DNA from: an uncultured Bacilli bacterium
Lineage (GTDB): Bacteria; Bacillota_I; Bacilli_A; RF39; UBA660
DNA: 20,511 nucleotides
Reading direction: 5' to 3'
Assembly (NCBI GenBank): GCA_934141615.1
Contig: CAKPCM010000015.1
Location: 1 to 20,511 of the forward strand
Shown here piece by piece: positions 1 to 7,625 of the stretch. Numbering within the stretch: position 1 is the first letter of the stretch; every line of letters begins with the position of its first letter. The notes below the pieces were generated by a model. It did not search any database. It worked only from the letters and a program-made list of their open reading frames with translations, and was not told where the DNA came from. The position numbers were made by a program, and so were the translations under genes.

Positions 1-25
1 TATGGGTTATTTTTTATTTTTATCT

Positions 26-77
26 AAAAAGAAGATGTCTAGAAAATAATTCATTTATTTTCTAACATCCCCTTTTT
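26..77 (-). terminator. Long intrinsic terminator of the ABC exporter operon
   Basis: On the minus strand, starting 1-2 nt after the permease stop codon, the RNA can fold into a stem of about 23 pairs. Its core is a perfect 10-bp arm (plus 40-49 with 55-64) around a 5-nt loop. The outer part pairs GATGT with ACATC across one bulged base, then two G-U pairs, one G-C and five A-U pairs. The G-U pairs form only in minus-strand RNA, so the hairpin is tuned to this operon. The 3' arm ends in a CUUCUUUUU tract. Bases 1-25 show nothing I can assign. Confidence 0.82.
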
Positions 78-78
78 A

Positions 79-2469
79 TTATTCATTAGATTTCAAACTA
101 CTTACCATATCTATTTTGTTTACTCTTTTAGCTAAAAAATTAGATACAAGGTATGATACTAAATACGTACCAATAAATGCTAAGACATAAGTTATAGGTT
201 TTATGTAAACTCCAAAATCATAGTTCTCATCTAAGCATACTTTAAATAGGTATGACGTTAAAAAGTATCCCAAAGGAAGTCCTATTATAGTTGATATTAT
301 GCATATAATACTATTTTGCTTAGTAAATATATTTTTTATTTTTCTAGAGTTAAAGCCTAATACCTTAAGGGTTGCAAACTGATATTCTTTTTCTGAATAT
401 GAAAGAATTCCCATGTTATAAATTATTACAACGCCAAGTAAAATAGCAAATAATATTATTATGATAATCATCTCTCTCATCATTGATAGCATACTTTTAA
501 TTGCGGTTTTAAGTTCATCTATTCCTTGAACCACATTTACACCATTTATTTGTTTAACGTTTTTTAAATCTTTATTGGTATAAATTGAATCTGGTTTATA
601 ATTAATTCCTATACTTTCTATATAAGACCTAGTAGCAGTTACACCTTGAACTTCTGGATCACGAATGTAACCTACTATTTTTGATTTATAATAAGTTTTA
701 CTTCCATAACTATGCCAAGATATTTTATCTCCTATTTTTAAATTATACTTATCGCTAAATTTATAAGTTACGTAAACACCGTCATTTCTATCTAACGTTT
801 TAAACTTATAATCTTTATTTGCAAAACGAACATATCCGTTAGAATCATCTACAAATAATGTATTAGCTTCTCTATCATCATTATCATCTTTTATTTCAAT
901 GTTAAGGGTCATACTAGTATTATTACCATACTTATTCGTTAATTCATCTATTCTACTTTGCTTTACGTTTTCTTTTAAGTTAAGTTTATAATCGAAGTTA
1001 TATAAATCATCAAACTGTATTTTAATAAAGTTATTCATGCTGTTTAGCATACCAAGTGCACAAACTATTAACGTGCAGCATCCAACAATACCAATAACAC
1101 CAGTTATGGTTCTAAATTTATTTCTTATTATGTCCCTTAAGTTCCATTTACTAGAAAAACTCATGTTCTTAAAAATACCTTTAGTTGTTATGTTAAGACT
1201 TTTTTCGTTAACGCTTGGAAGTTCATTTCTTAAACTGTCAGCCGGTTTTTTTCTAAGTTCTTTATAACAAGTTAAAAACGTAATTATAGAAGTTACTATA
1301 ACAACTAATGATGCAACAACATAAGTAAGTGGTTTAATAAATACCCTTCCTTCTGGCATTTCAAAGAATGACATTTCAATATTTAAAAATACGCTTCCTA
1401 AAAAATATCTACCAAGTAATATTCCAAGTAATGCACCTAATAAAGCAACCCAAAAGCCATATCCAACATAATGCCTTGTTATTTTATATTTAGAAAAGCC
1501 TAAAGCTTTAAGGGTACCAATTTCTAACTTTTGGTTTTTAATAATACGGGTCATTGTTGTTATAACAGAAAGCATTGCAATAAATAAGAATAATCCAGAA
1601 AATATTCCAACGTATGCCTTTCCCTCATCTATCTCACCTTGATACATAGCATACGATGATGTCTTTTCAATAGATATAGTAGCTTTTGCATTTTCCACTC
1701 TTTTTTCTATTTCATCCTTTACTTTATTTACATCTTTTTTTGTTTTTACATCTACCATTATGTAATTATATGGAATGTTATCTTCAAAGTTAAACGTAGG
1801 ATTTAATTTGTTAAACTCTTCATCACTCAAGTTTTTTCCTAACTTACTGCTTAACTTATTTTTAGCCTCATCTTTTATAAACACTTCAAGTTCATTTGAT
1901 GACATGTATAAAAATCCATAAGTTTTATGATTAGGCATTATTTGTGATTCATCTTTTACGTCATATACATGATCCGGAACATATATAAGACCATTTACCT
2001 TTTCATTAAACACGTACTTCTCATATTTAAATGAGATTTTATCTCCTACTTTTATGTTGTTTTCTTTCGCATAAAAGTAATCTAACCATACACCACTTTT
2101 TTCCTTATCAAATGATGTACCATCTTTTACATAAAACTTTGATATGTTATTATCCTCTATAACATTAACCAGATATGATTTATCATTATCTTTAGCATCA
2201 TTCATAGTTAACGTAAGTTTTCTTTCAGCGTCTACTACGTTATCTATGTTTTTTATGTTACTCAAATCATCTTTCGTAAAAGACGTACCAATTACGTTTA
2301 CATCAGGTAAGTTATTTTTGGTATAAAATCTATTTGCAGTATCAGTCATACCATCCATATATGCCTCTATTCCTGCATATACCATTACACCTACCATAAC
2401 CATTAATAGTATTGTGATAAACTGGGATTTATTTTTTAAAACATCCCTTATCATTTTCTTCTTTAACAT
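79..2469 (-). CDS. ABC transporter permease, FtsX/MacB family (796 aa)
   Basis: This is the membrane subunit of an ABC exporter. One TM segment at about residues 15-35 is followed by a roughly 250-residue extracytoplasmic domain. A first FtsX block (about 285-410) carries the hallmark EIGTLKALGFSKYKI just after a TM helix. A further TM (about 453-475) is followed by a second extracytoplasmic domain. A second FtsX block (about 660-785) carries QFATLKVLGFNSRKI. That duplicated layout is typical of large Gram-positive permeases that export lipids or peptides, or resist antimicrobials. The ATG lies one base after the stop of the ATPase gene (TAA-T-ATG), so the two are almost certainly translationally coupled. 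The substrate cannot be read from the sequence. The divergent TetR gene suggests an inducible efflux or defence role. The subunit assignment is firm; the substrate is unknown. Confidence 0.93.
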   Translation of the reverse strand: MLKKKMIRDVLKNKSQFITILLMVMVGVMVYAGIEAYMDGMTDTANRFYTKNNLPDVNVIGTSFTKDDLSNIKNIDNVVDAERKLTLTMNDAKDNDKSYLVNVIEDNNISKFYVKDGTSFDKEKSGVWLDYFYAKENNIKVGDKISFKYEKYVFNEKVNGLIYVPDHVYDVKDESQIMPNHKTYGFLYMSSNELEVFIKDEAKNKLSSKLGKNLSDEEFNKLNPTFNFEDNIPYNYIMVDVKTKKDVNKVKDEIEKRVENAKATISIEKTSSYAMYQGEIDEGKAYVGIFSGLFLFIAMLSVITTMTRIIKNQKLEIGTLKALGFSKYKITRHYVGYGFWVALLGALLGILLGRYFLGSVFLNIEMSFFEMPEGRVFIKPLTYVVASLVVIVTSIITFLTCYKELRKKPADSLRNELPSVNEKSLNITTKGIFKNMSFSSKWNLRDIIRNKFRTITGVIGIVGCCTLIVCALGMLNSMNNFIKIQFDDLYNFDYKLNLKENVKQSRIDELTNKYGNNTSMTLNIEIKDDNDDREANTLFVDDSNGYVRFANKDYKFKTLDRNDGVYVTYKFSDKYNLKIGDKISWHSYGSKTYYKSKIVGYIRDPEVQGVTATRSYIESIGINYKPDSIYTNKDLKNVKQINGVNVVQGIDELKTAIKSMLSMMREMIIIIILFAILLGVVIIYNMGILSYSEKEYQFATLKVLGFNSRKIKNIFTKQNSIICIISTIIGLPLGYFLTSYLFKVCLDENYDFGVYIKPITYVLAFIGTYLVSYLVSNFLAKRVNKIDMVSSLKSNE

Positions 2470-2470
2470 A

Positions 2471-3181
2471 TTACCACACTACTTCATCTATATTTTTTGG
2501 ATGTTTATTTACTTTGTTTGACTCTATTTTACCATTTTTAAGTCTTATAACACGATCTGCCACCTCAGCAATTAATGAGTTATGAGTAACTATTATAACG
2601 GTATTTTCTCTCGTTTTTAAATCACATTGCTTCTTTAAAAGTTTAAGTACTTCCGCTCCCGTTTTACTATCTAACGCACCCGTTGGTTCATCACATAAAA
2701 GCAAAACTGGATCTTTTGCTATTGCACGCGCTATTGAAACACGCTGCATTTCACCACCTGATAGTTGGTTTGGAAACTTATTTAAGTGTTTTTCTAATCC
2801 TACTTCCTTAAGTATCTTCTTAGCGTTCTTAGGCTTTTTTACTATGTCATTTACTAATTTTACGTTTTCAAGTACCGTAAGAGTTGGAAGAATGTTATAA
2901 AATTGAAATATAAACCCTACGTTTTCTGCGCGATATACGGTAAGTTTATCATCGTTATAGCTAGAGATTAAATTATCATCTACCTTTATGGTTCCTTTAG
3001 TTACGGTATCCATACCTCCCAAAAGATTTAATAAAGTTGATTTCCCCGCTCCAGAAGGCCCTAATATTACGACAAACTCTCCTTTATTAATATCAAAAGA
3101 TACGTTATCTAAGGCATTAAGTTTTTTTTCACCAACGTTATATGTTTTAGTAACGTTTTTAAGTTCAATTAATTTCTTCAT
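2471..3181 (-). CDS. ABC transporter ATP-binding protein, MacB/LolD type (236 aa)
   Basis: This is the nucleotide-binding subunit that powers the adjacent permease at the inner face of the membrane. All catalytic motifs are intact: Walker A GPSGAGKST at 41-49, Q-loop glutamine at 93, signature LSGGEMQR at 140-147, Walker B LLLCDEPTGALD with D164 and E165, and the switch histidine in VTHN (H200). The length and the NLLGG and PTGALD wording fit the MacB/LolD/SalX exporter class. The start ATG is preceded by AAAGGG (plus 3189-3194, about 7 nt away). It is first in a two-gene operon and is transcribed from a consensus promoter at 3228-3256. An operator-like palindrome covers the predicted transcription start. 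Confidence 0.95.
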   Translation of the reverse strand: MKKLIELKNVTKTYNVGEKKLNALDNVSFDINKGEFVVILGPSGAGKSTLLNLLGGMDTVTKGTIKVDDNLISSYNDDKLTVYRAENVGFIFQFYNILPTLTVLENVKLVNDIVKKPKNAKKILKEVGLEKHLNKFPNQLSGGEMQRVSIARAIAKDPVLLLCDEPTGALDSKTGAEVLKLLKKQCDLKTRENTVIIVTHNSLIAEVADRVIRLKNGKIESNKVNKHPKNIDEVVW

Positions 3182-3196
3182 GATTTATCCCTTTCT

Positions 3197-3220
3197 AAAT
3201 ATGAAACTTTTCTCACATTT
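3197..3220. promoter_or_regulatory. Putative TetR operator O1
   Basis: An imperfect 24-bp palindrome, AAATATGA-N8-TCACATTT (7 of 8 outer positions symmetric). It lies just downstream of the predicted transcription start of the ABC operon, where a bound repressor would block RNA polymerase. It matches O2 at 21 of 24 positions. That it is the site of the divergent TetR protein is inferred from position and symmetry. Confidence 0.68.
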
Positions 3221-3227
3221 CAATTTT

Positions 3228-3256
3228 ATTATACTTTTATTTATTTTCTGAGTCAA
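3228..3256 (-). promoter_or_regulatory. Sigma-A promoter of the ABC exporter operon
   Basis: On the minus strand, TTGACT (plus 3251-3256) and TATAAT (plus 3228-3233) are separated by exactly 17 bp. Transcription should start near plus 3221, immediately at the edge of the first operator (3197-3220). Confidence 0.82.
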
Positions 3257-3258
3257 CG

Positions 3259-3282
3259 AAATATGAATAATTTCTCACATTT
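3259..3282. promoter_or_regulatory. Putative TetR operator O2
   Basis: This is the second copy of the 24-bp palindrome, AAATATGA-N8-TCACATTT, exactly 62 bp from O1. It lies between the -35 boxes of the two divergent promoters: 2 bp from the ABC -35 and 6 bp from the tetR -35. It could therefore control both directions and autoregulate the repressor. Confidence 0.68.
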
Positions 3283-3288
3283 TAGCAA

Positions 3289-3317
3289 TTGATTTATTAC
3301 CTTTTCAAATGTATAAT
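3289..3317 (+). promoter_or_regulatory. Sigma-A promoter of the tetR-family gene
   Basis: TTGATT (3289-3294) and TATAAT (3312-3317) are separated by 17 bp. Transcription should start near 3324, just before the AAGGAAGG ribosome binding site at 3324-3331. This rules out the upstream ATG at 3309, which would lie before the transcription start. Confidence 0.8.
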
Positions 3318-3341
3318 GGTGGTAAGGAAGGACTTGATCTT

Positions 3342-3959
3342 ATGAAACTGGTTAGAACACCTAAACAAAAACGCTCAGTAGAAAAAAAATTAAAGATAAT
3401 AGAAAAAGGTTTTGAGCTAATGTGCGATAATGGATACTATAAAACAAATACCAATGATATTGCTAAATATGCAAATGTATCAACGGGAATTATATATCAA
3501 TATTTCACTGATAAAAAAGACATTTTTATAGAAGGTGTTAAAAATTATTCAGAAAAAATAATGTACCCTATTTTAAGTGTTTTAGAAAGCAAAAAAGTAG
3601 ATTTAGAAAACATAGATGAAACGGCAAATAAAATGATAGATGAACTAGTTAAAGCACATACTATGTCTAAAAAAGCTCACGAAGAATTACTTGCAATGAG
3701 TCATATGGATACTGACGTTTCTAACATTTTGAAGATGCAGGATATTAAAACAACAGAAAAAATAGTTAGTTTACTTAAAGAAAACAATATAAATATTTCT
3801 AATCCTTTAGAAAAGGTTCACATAATAACAAACATCTTAGATAATTTTTGCCATGAAGTTGTATATCATAGGCATAAGAAAATAGATTATGACATAATGA
3901 AAAAAGAAGTTATAAAAGTAATAATTAATATGGTAAAAGAAAAAGAGGCTGACAGTTAA
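3342..3959 (+). CDS. TetR/AcrR-family transcriptional regulator (205 aa)
   Basis: The N-terminal region (about residues 10-57) is a TetR-type helix-turn-helix. It contains the family pattern GYYKTNTNDIAKYANVS followed by TGIIYQYFTDKKDIF. The remaining 145 residues are an all-helical ligand-binding and dimerisation domain with no recognisable ligand specificity. I chose the ATG at 3342 over the in-frame ATG at 3309. The earlier one lies upstream of the predicted transcription start, while 3342 follows AAGGAAGG by 10 nt. The gene diverges from the ABC exporter, and two palindromic operators lie in the shared control region, so it most likely represses the exporter and itself. The inducer is unknown but may be an exporter substrate. 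Confidence 0.93.
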   Translation: MKLVRTPKQKRSVEKKLKIIEKGFELMCDNGYYKTNTNDIAKYANVSTGIIYQYFTDKKDIFIEGVKNYSEKIMYPILSVLESKKVDLENIDETANKMIDELVKAHTMSKKAHEELLAMSHMDTDVSNILKMQDIKTTEKIVSLLKENNINISNPLEKVHIITNILDNFCHEVVYHRHKKIDYDIMKKEVIKVIINMVKEKEADS

Positions 3960-3969
3960 GTCAGTCTCT
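3944..3969. terminator. Bidirectional terminator between converging genes
   Basis: The stem GAGGCTGAC/GTCAGTCTC (3945-3953 with 3960-3968, one G-U pair, extended by A-U) has a 6-nt loop that contains the TAA stop of the tetR gene. TATTTTTATT follows on the plus strand and CTCTTTTTCTTTT on the minus strand, so it can end both the regulator and the converging glycosyltransferase transcript. Confidence 0.85.
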
Positions 3970-3978
3970 ATATTTTTA

Positions 3979-5481
3979 TTATTTGAAATCAAATGGGATA
4001 TCGCTTACTGCTACCGAGATTTCCTCTTTATAAAATGATGTTTTATCTTTATCATCTTTAAATAATTTATAGCGTAATAAATACGAGCAAAAACTTGCTT
4101 TTTCATTTATATTCCAAGGATAGTAGTAATGATCATTTGCACATATTTCTTTACCAGTGTATAAAACATACGGAATTTTTTGTAAACTTTGTTTTTCTTT
4201 AAAAACTCTATATGTAGGGCCTCCATAAAATCTTTTCTTGTAAGGAACCCTATCATCAATTCTATATGTTCCTTTATCAACAAATTCAGGAGCATTCATT
4301 TTATCATTAAAAGTTTTTTTAACCATATAAACATCAAGCGTCAATGCTTTCATACACGTAAGTTTCTTATTTTTAATAAAGTCTTCAAATTTGGTGTGTA
4401 AAAAATCTTCATATATAAGTAATTCATCTTGATTAATCATTAGAAATTTATGATTAGTACCATAAAACTCTAAAATCTGTTGTTTTAATCCACAAAGCTT
4501 AATGCAGTTACAATTTTCTTTGATGGTCCAAAATGAGATATTAACTTTTTTTGCATAACTATTTAAGATTTTTGACGAGTTATCTGTTGAATTATTATTA
4601 ACTAGGACAAAGTTTCTAATACCTATACTAATATAATGTTCTATCCATCTTTTAGCAAAATTCTCAAAATTATCGTAAAAACAAACTAAGATAATACCAC
4701 TATCAAATCTTGCACTTTTTTTCATATTCAATTTCTTTACTTTTAATCCATCTATAAAACTTAAAAAATAGTCATCAGAAAATTCTACATTGTTAAACTC
4801 TTTTTTAACCATCTTAATTAAGTTTTCTTTTAAATTGGTATTTAAATTTACCGAATTAATTTGATTAATTCTTTCCTTGATTTTTACTAACTTAATATCA
4901 TTTAATTTTTTAATATGTTTAAAAAGTGGATTAAAATCGACATTGGTAAATTCTTCTATCTTACCTGTTTTAATATGAGGAGTTTTAATCTTTAATATCC
5001 TCTTCATATATGAAGTAATTGAACCATGTGAAATAATCATTATTGTATTACTAGGAAAATTATTCATATAAACATCTTTTAAAAAGTTACATAATCTAAG
5101 TTCTATATCATACTTATTTTCACCATACTCTCCAAATCTAATGAAATAATCTCCAGCAATCTGCATTTTTCTTGTTCTATCAAGGTCTTCATTATTTTTC
5201 ATTCCAGAATATTTTCCATTATTTATCTCACGTATTCTTTTTTCTATTATAAAATCTGAAGCCTTGTACTTTTGTGAAACTAAATGTGCGGTTTCAATTG
5301 TTCTAGGAAGTGGTGAGACATAGATTTTATCAATTTTACTAGGTAGTGTCTCTATGGATTCTAAAGCGGTTTTTCTACCATCTTCTGTTAAAGTAGACCA
5401 ATATATTTCTTTATCAGAAATTATTTCCTTAACATTATCAGTTGCATTTCCATGTCTCATAAAAATAATGTTCATTTCCAT
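3979..5481 (-). CDS. Histidine phosphatase / glycosyltransferase fusion protein (500 aa)
   Basis: The N-terminal half is a histidine-phosphatase (phosphoglycerate-mutase superfamily) domain. It has FMRHGN with catalytic H10, SPLPRT at 56-61, an acidic E85 in REINNGKYSG, and the second histidine in ISHGS (H152). After a helical linker (about 175-255), the C-terminal half resembles the Glyco_tranf_2_4 type of family 2 glycosyltransferase: VCFYDNFENFAKRWIEHY, then VNNNSTDNSS, then INQDELLI where family members usually have a D-x-D-E metal site, and a late HYYYPW. No signal peptide or TM is seen, so it is cytoplasmic. I use the ATG at 5481 because it begins directly before the RHG strand and leaves a 26-nt gap after the LRR gene. 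Its GGAGG (plus 5495-5499) is 13 nt away, which is long; the ATG at 5475 is an alternative. The substrate is unknown. Both domain assignments are confident; the joint function is not. Confidence 0.82.
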   Translation of the reverse strand: MEMNIIFMRHGNATDNVKEIISDKEIYWSTLTEDGRKTALESIETLPSKIDKIYVSPLPRTIETAHLVSQKYKASDFIIEKRIREINNGKYSGMKNNEDLDRTRKMQIAGDYFIRFGEYGENKYDIELRLCNFLKDVYMNNFPSNTIMIISHGSITSYMKRILKIKTPHIKTGKIEEFTNVDFNPLFKHIKKLNDIKLVKIKERINQINSVNLNTNLKENLIKMVKKEFNNVEFSDDYFLSFIDGLKVKKLNMKKSARFDSGIILVCFYDNFENFAKRWIEHYISIGIRNFVLVNNNSTDNSSKILNSYAKKVNISFWTIKENCNCIKLCGLKQQILEFYGTNHKFLMINQDELLIYEDFLHTKFEDFIKNKKLTCMKALTLDVYMVKKTFNDKMNAPEFVDKGTYRIDDRVPYKKRFYGGPTYRVFKEKQSLQKIPYVLYTGKEICANDHYYYPWNINEKASFCSYLLRYKLFKDDKDKTSFYKEEISVAVSDIPFDFK

Positions 5482-5507
5482 ACATAATTTAAAACCTCCG
5501 TATTTAC

Positions 5508-6566
5508 TTATTTTATAACCTTTTCTCCATACCATCCAGCATTTGTATATTCATCAAAGTGAACATCTGCCCAACTACCTTTGGTTACCATTATTTTTGT
5601 TTTATCTTTTTTACCATAATCTGAATCACTATAATAGAATGCATTAAAAGCAATAGATGTCACACTTTCTGGAATTGTTACACTTTTAAGTGTTGGTATA
5701 TCTGCGAATGCTGATTCACCAATAGAGGTTAAAGAATTAGGTAATTTAACATCTTTTAATGATGTATGTCTAAATGCCTCTGCACCAATAACTTTAAGAT
5801 TATTATTCCATTTAACCTCACTTAATTTTATTGCTTCATAAAAAGCATTTTCATCTATCTTCTCAACATTATCTGGAATTTTAATTTTACTTAATGATTT
5901 ACAGTAATAACAAAAACTATATGGAATTTCTTTGATGTTTTTAGGTAAGTTTATTGTTTTTAATTTAAAGCATTGGGTAAAAAAATCACCTGGTATTACA
6001 AAATTTGGATTTTCAAAAGTAATGCTTTCTAGAGTGTAATTTGAAAAGTCATCATTGTCAAAAAATATATTATAATCTGCTGTTTCGTAATATGCTGGAA
6101 TAACAATATTTTTTTGTTTTAATCCTTTTTCTGTTAATGCATAAATTGTTGTTGTATCATAACTTTCAAAATAAATGCTATTACTACCATTATTAGAAAT
6201 ACTTGTATCACCATTATTATTTTTACTTAGATTACGTAACAATATTATTAAGACAATAACAACAGCTATAATTCCAACTATTGCAAGTATTAATCTTAAA
6301 TTAAATTTACTTTTAGTATTATCTATTGAAGAATTATTTTCTGGTATATTATCATTAGTGCTAATTTCAGTATTATTACAGTTATTACTTGTATTTGATT
6401 GTAAATTCATTTGATTAATATTATTTTGTTCATAGTTACTATTAATATTTTGGTTTTGATCTATGTTTGTATTAAAATTATCACTTTTAAAAAAGTTTTC
6501 ATTTTGTTGATTTGAATTCAAATTATTATTTTGAGTATTATCTAAATCATTAAAATTATTATTCAT
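5508..6566 (-). CDS. Membrane-anchored BspA-type leucine-rich-repeat protein (352 aa)
   Basis: Residues 1-84 are an Asn/Gln-rich, charge-poor tail. A single TM helix (about 89-111, LRLILAIVGIIAVVIVLIILL) follows, and a basic K at 85-87 suggests the tail is cytoplasmic. After a short linker, residues about 175-315 form four to five LRR_5 (BspA-like) repeats, recognisable from IKEIPYSFCYYCKSLSKIKI, IDENAFYEAIKLSEV, IGAEAFRHTSLKDVKLP and IGESAFADIPTLKSVTIP. It is therefore probably a surface-exposed binding protein. It starts after AAGGAGA (plus 6573-6579) and has a consensus promoter at 6604-6632. The phosphatase/glycosyltransferase gene follows 26 nt later in the same operon. Base composition is unusual, with only three CG dinucleotides in 1,059 bp by eye. 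The ligand is unknown. Confidence 0.85.
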   Translation of the reverse strand: MNNNFNDLDNTQNNNLNSNQQNENFFKSDNFNTNIDQNQNINSNYEQNNINQMNLQSNTSNNCNNTEISTNDNIPENNSSIDNTKSKFNLRLILAIVGIIAVVIVLIILLRNLSKNNNGDTSISNNGSNSIYFESYDTTTIYALTEKGLKQKNIVIPAYYETADYNIFFDNDDFSNYTLESITFENPNFVIPGDFFTQCFKLKTINLPKNIKEIPYSFCYYCKSLSKIKIPDNVEKIDENAFYEAIKLSEVKWNNNLKVIGAEAFRHTSLKDVKLPNSLTSIGESAFADIPTLKSVTIPESVTSIAFNAFYYSDSDYGKKDKTKIMVTKGSWADVHFDEYTNAGWYGEKVIK

Positions 6567-6603
6567 TTTTTCTCCTTTACTCCACCACTATTTTTACAAT
6601 TAA

Positions 6604-6632
6604 ATTATATAATTTTAAAATCCCAAAGTCAA
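6604..6632 (-). promoter_or_regulatory. Sigma-A promoter of the LRR-glycosyltransferase operon
   Basis: On the minus strand, TTGACT (plus 6627-6632), a 17-bp spacer and TATAAT (plus 6604-6609) lie about 37 bp upstream of the LRR gene start codon. Confidence 0.8.
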
Positions 6633-6723
6633 TGAAAATATAGTCTACACAAAGGTATAAAGCAATTTTTAACTTATTTATATTTTTTCATTTTATCACC
6701 TCTATTATCCAATTTATAATCAA

Positions 6724-7554
6724 CTATTTTCTATCATCATAATCTTCTAGAAAGCTTTTATATGTCCCGTCCTTTTTAGTTCCTAAAATACAGTTTAAGT
6801 TTACGTTATCCATACTTTTAAAGATGTTATTATCGGCATTAGGATTTACTTTCTTTAACGTTTTAACTAAATTTTTCATTTCTTTTCGTTTACTTGTTCC
6901 ATCATCTAGTATCGTGCAATTTTCAGTAAAACGACAAGCGCAATTTATAAACGTTAATTTGTTAGAATTTCTCCAAGTAATTATAGCATCTTCCTTAACT
7001 AAATAAAGTGGTCTAATAAGTTCTAATCCTTCAAAGTTATCACTATGAAGTTTAGGCATCATCGTTTTAATTTCCGAACCATAAAACATTGATAAAAGAG
7101 TTGTTTCAATAACGTCATTAAAGTGGTGTCCTAACGCTATTTTGTTACATCCTAATTCTTTGGCTTTACTATATAAATATCCCCTTCTCATTCTAGCACA
7201 TAAATAGCAAGGGCTTTTTTCTATATCTTTTACAGTATCAAATATATTACTTTCAAATATTTCTATTGGAACGTTTAATATTTTGGCATTATCTTCTATC
7301 ATTTTTCTATTTAATTCATTATATCCCGGATCCATTACAACGTAGTGCGCTTTAAATGGAAAGCGTCCATGTTTTTGTAATTCTTCTATACACTTAGCAA
7401 GCAAAAAAGAGTCCTTACCACCGGATATACAAACCATAATATTATCATTTTCCTTGATAAGTTCATAGTCACTTACTGCTTTTACAAACTTACTCCATAT
7501 TTCTTTTCTATATGTTTTTATTATACTTCTTTCTATCTCTTTATATCTTTCCAC
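6724..7554 (-). CDS. TtcA/TilS-family tRNA-modifying PP-loop ATPase (276 aa)
   Basis: This is a cytoplasmic ATP-dependent enzyme that activates a tRNA base for modification. The PP-loop motif SGGKDS is at 44-49. Cysteine pair CYLC (116 and 119) plus the downstream CAC...C group (205, 207, 213) fits the TtcA subgroup, where such cysteines hold an iron-sulfur cluster and the product is 2-thiocytidine at tRNA position 32. LGHHFNDVIETTLLSMF is also characteristic of the family. The start is GTG at 7554, nine nt after an AAGGAAG ribosome binding site; no closer ATG fits. It has its own promoter at 7582-7609. I see no clear terminator after it, so transcripts may continue toward the LRR operon. TtcA-like is a family-level call; the exact tRNA target in this lineage is inferred. 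Confidence 0.85.
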   Translation of the reverse strand: MERYKEIERSIIKTYRKEIWSKFVKAVSDYELIKENDNIMVCISGGKDSFLLAKCIEELQKHGRFPFKAHYVVMDPGYNELNRKMIEDNAKILNVPIEIFESNIFDTVKDIEKSPCYLCARMRRGYLYSKAKELGCNKIALGHHFNDVIETTLLSMFYGSEIKTMMPKLHSDNFEGLELIRPLYLVKEDAIITWRNSNKLTFINCACRFTENCTILDDGTSKRKEMKNLVKTLKKVNPNADNNIFKSMDNVNLNCILGTKKDGTYKSFLEDYDDRK

Positions 7555-7581
7555 TTAAAATCACTTCCTTTATATAAACTA

Positions 7582-7609
7582 ATTATAAACTATACAAAGA
7601 AAAAAGCAA
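7582..7609 (-). promoter_or_regulatory. Promoter of the TtcA-like gene
   Basis: On the minus strand, TTGCTT (plus 7604-7609), a 16-bp spacer and TATAAT (plus 7582-7587). The -35 box overlaps the 3' arm of the preceding gene's terminator, so the two signals share bases. Confidence 0.6.
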
Positions 7610-7625
7610 CTAGTTGATGCTTTTT
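7601..7625 (-). terminator. Terminator of the beta-helix gene
   Basis: The stem AAAAAGCA/TGCTTTTT (plus 7601-7608 with 7618-7625) has a 9-nt loop, and the minus-strand RNA ends in a six-U run then CUUU. The TAG stop (plus 7610-7612) lies inside the loop. Confidence 0.75.

Noticed and set aside
1037..1267. Opposite-strand frames inside the permease, glmS, recG and other genes.
   Set aside because: They are shadows of well-supported genes, with no ribosome binding sites and no family resemblance.
3309..3341. An upstream in-frame ATG (3309) as the start of the TetR-family gene.
   Set aside because: It precedes the -10 box of the consensus promoter and lacks a ribosome binding site. The ATG at 3342 follows AAGGAAGG.
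5482..5535. An N-terminal extension of the phosphatase/glycosyltransferase to 5535.
   Set aside because: It would overlap the LRR gene's end, contains the ribosome binding site itself, and adds residues before the first strand of the phosphatase fold.
6674..6691. A five-codon minus-strand frame (MKKYK) behind a good GAGGTGATAAA ribosome binding site, downstream of the TtcA-like gene.
   Set aside because: It is too short to support as a gene. It could be a decayed gene start or a chance match in AT-rich DNA, and no terminator or promoter is linked to it.
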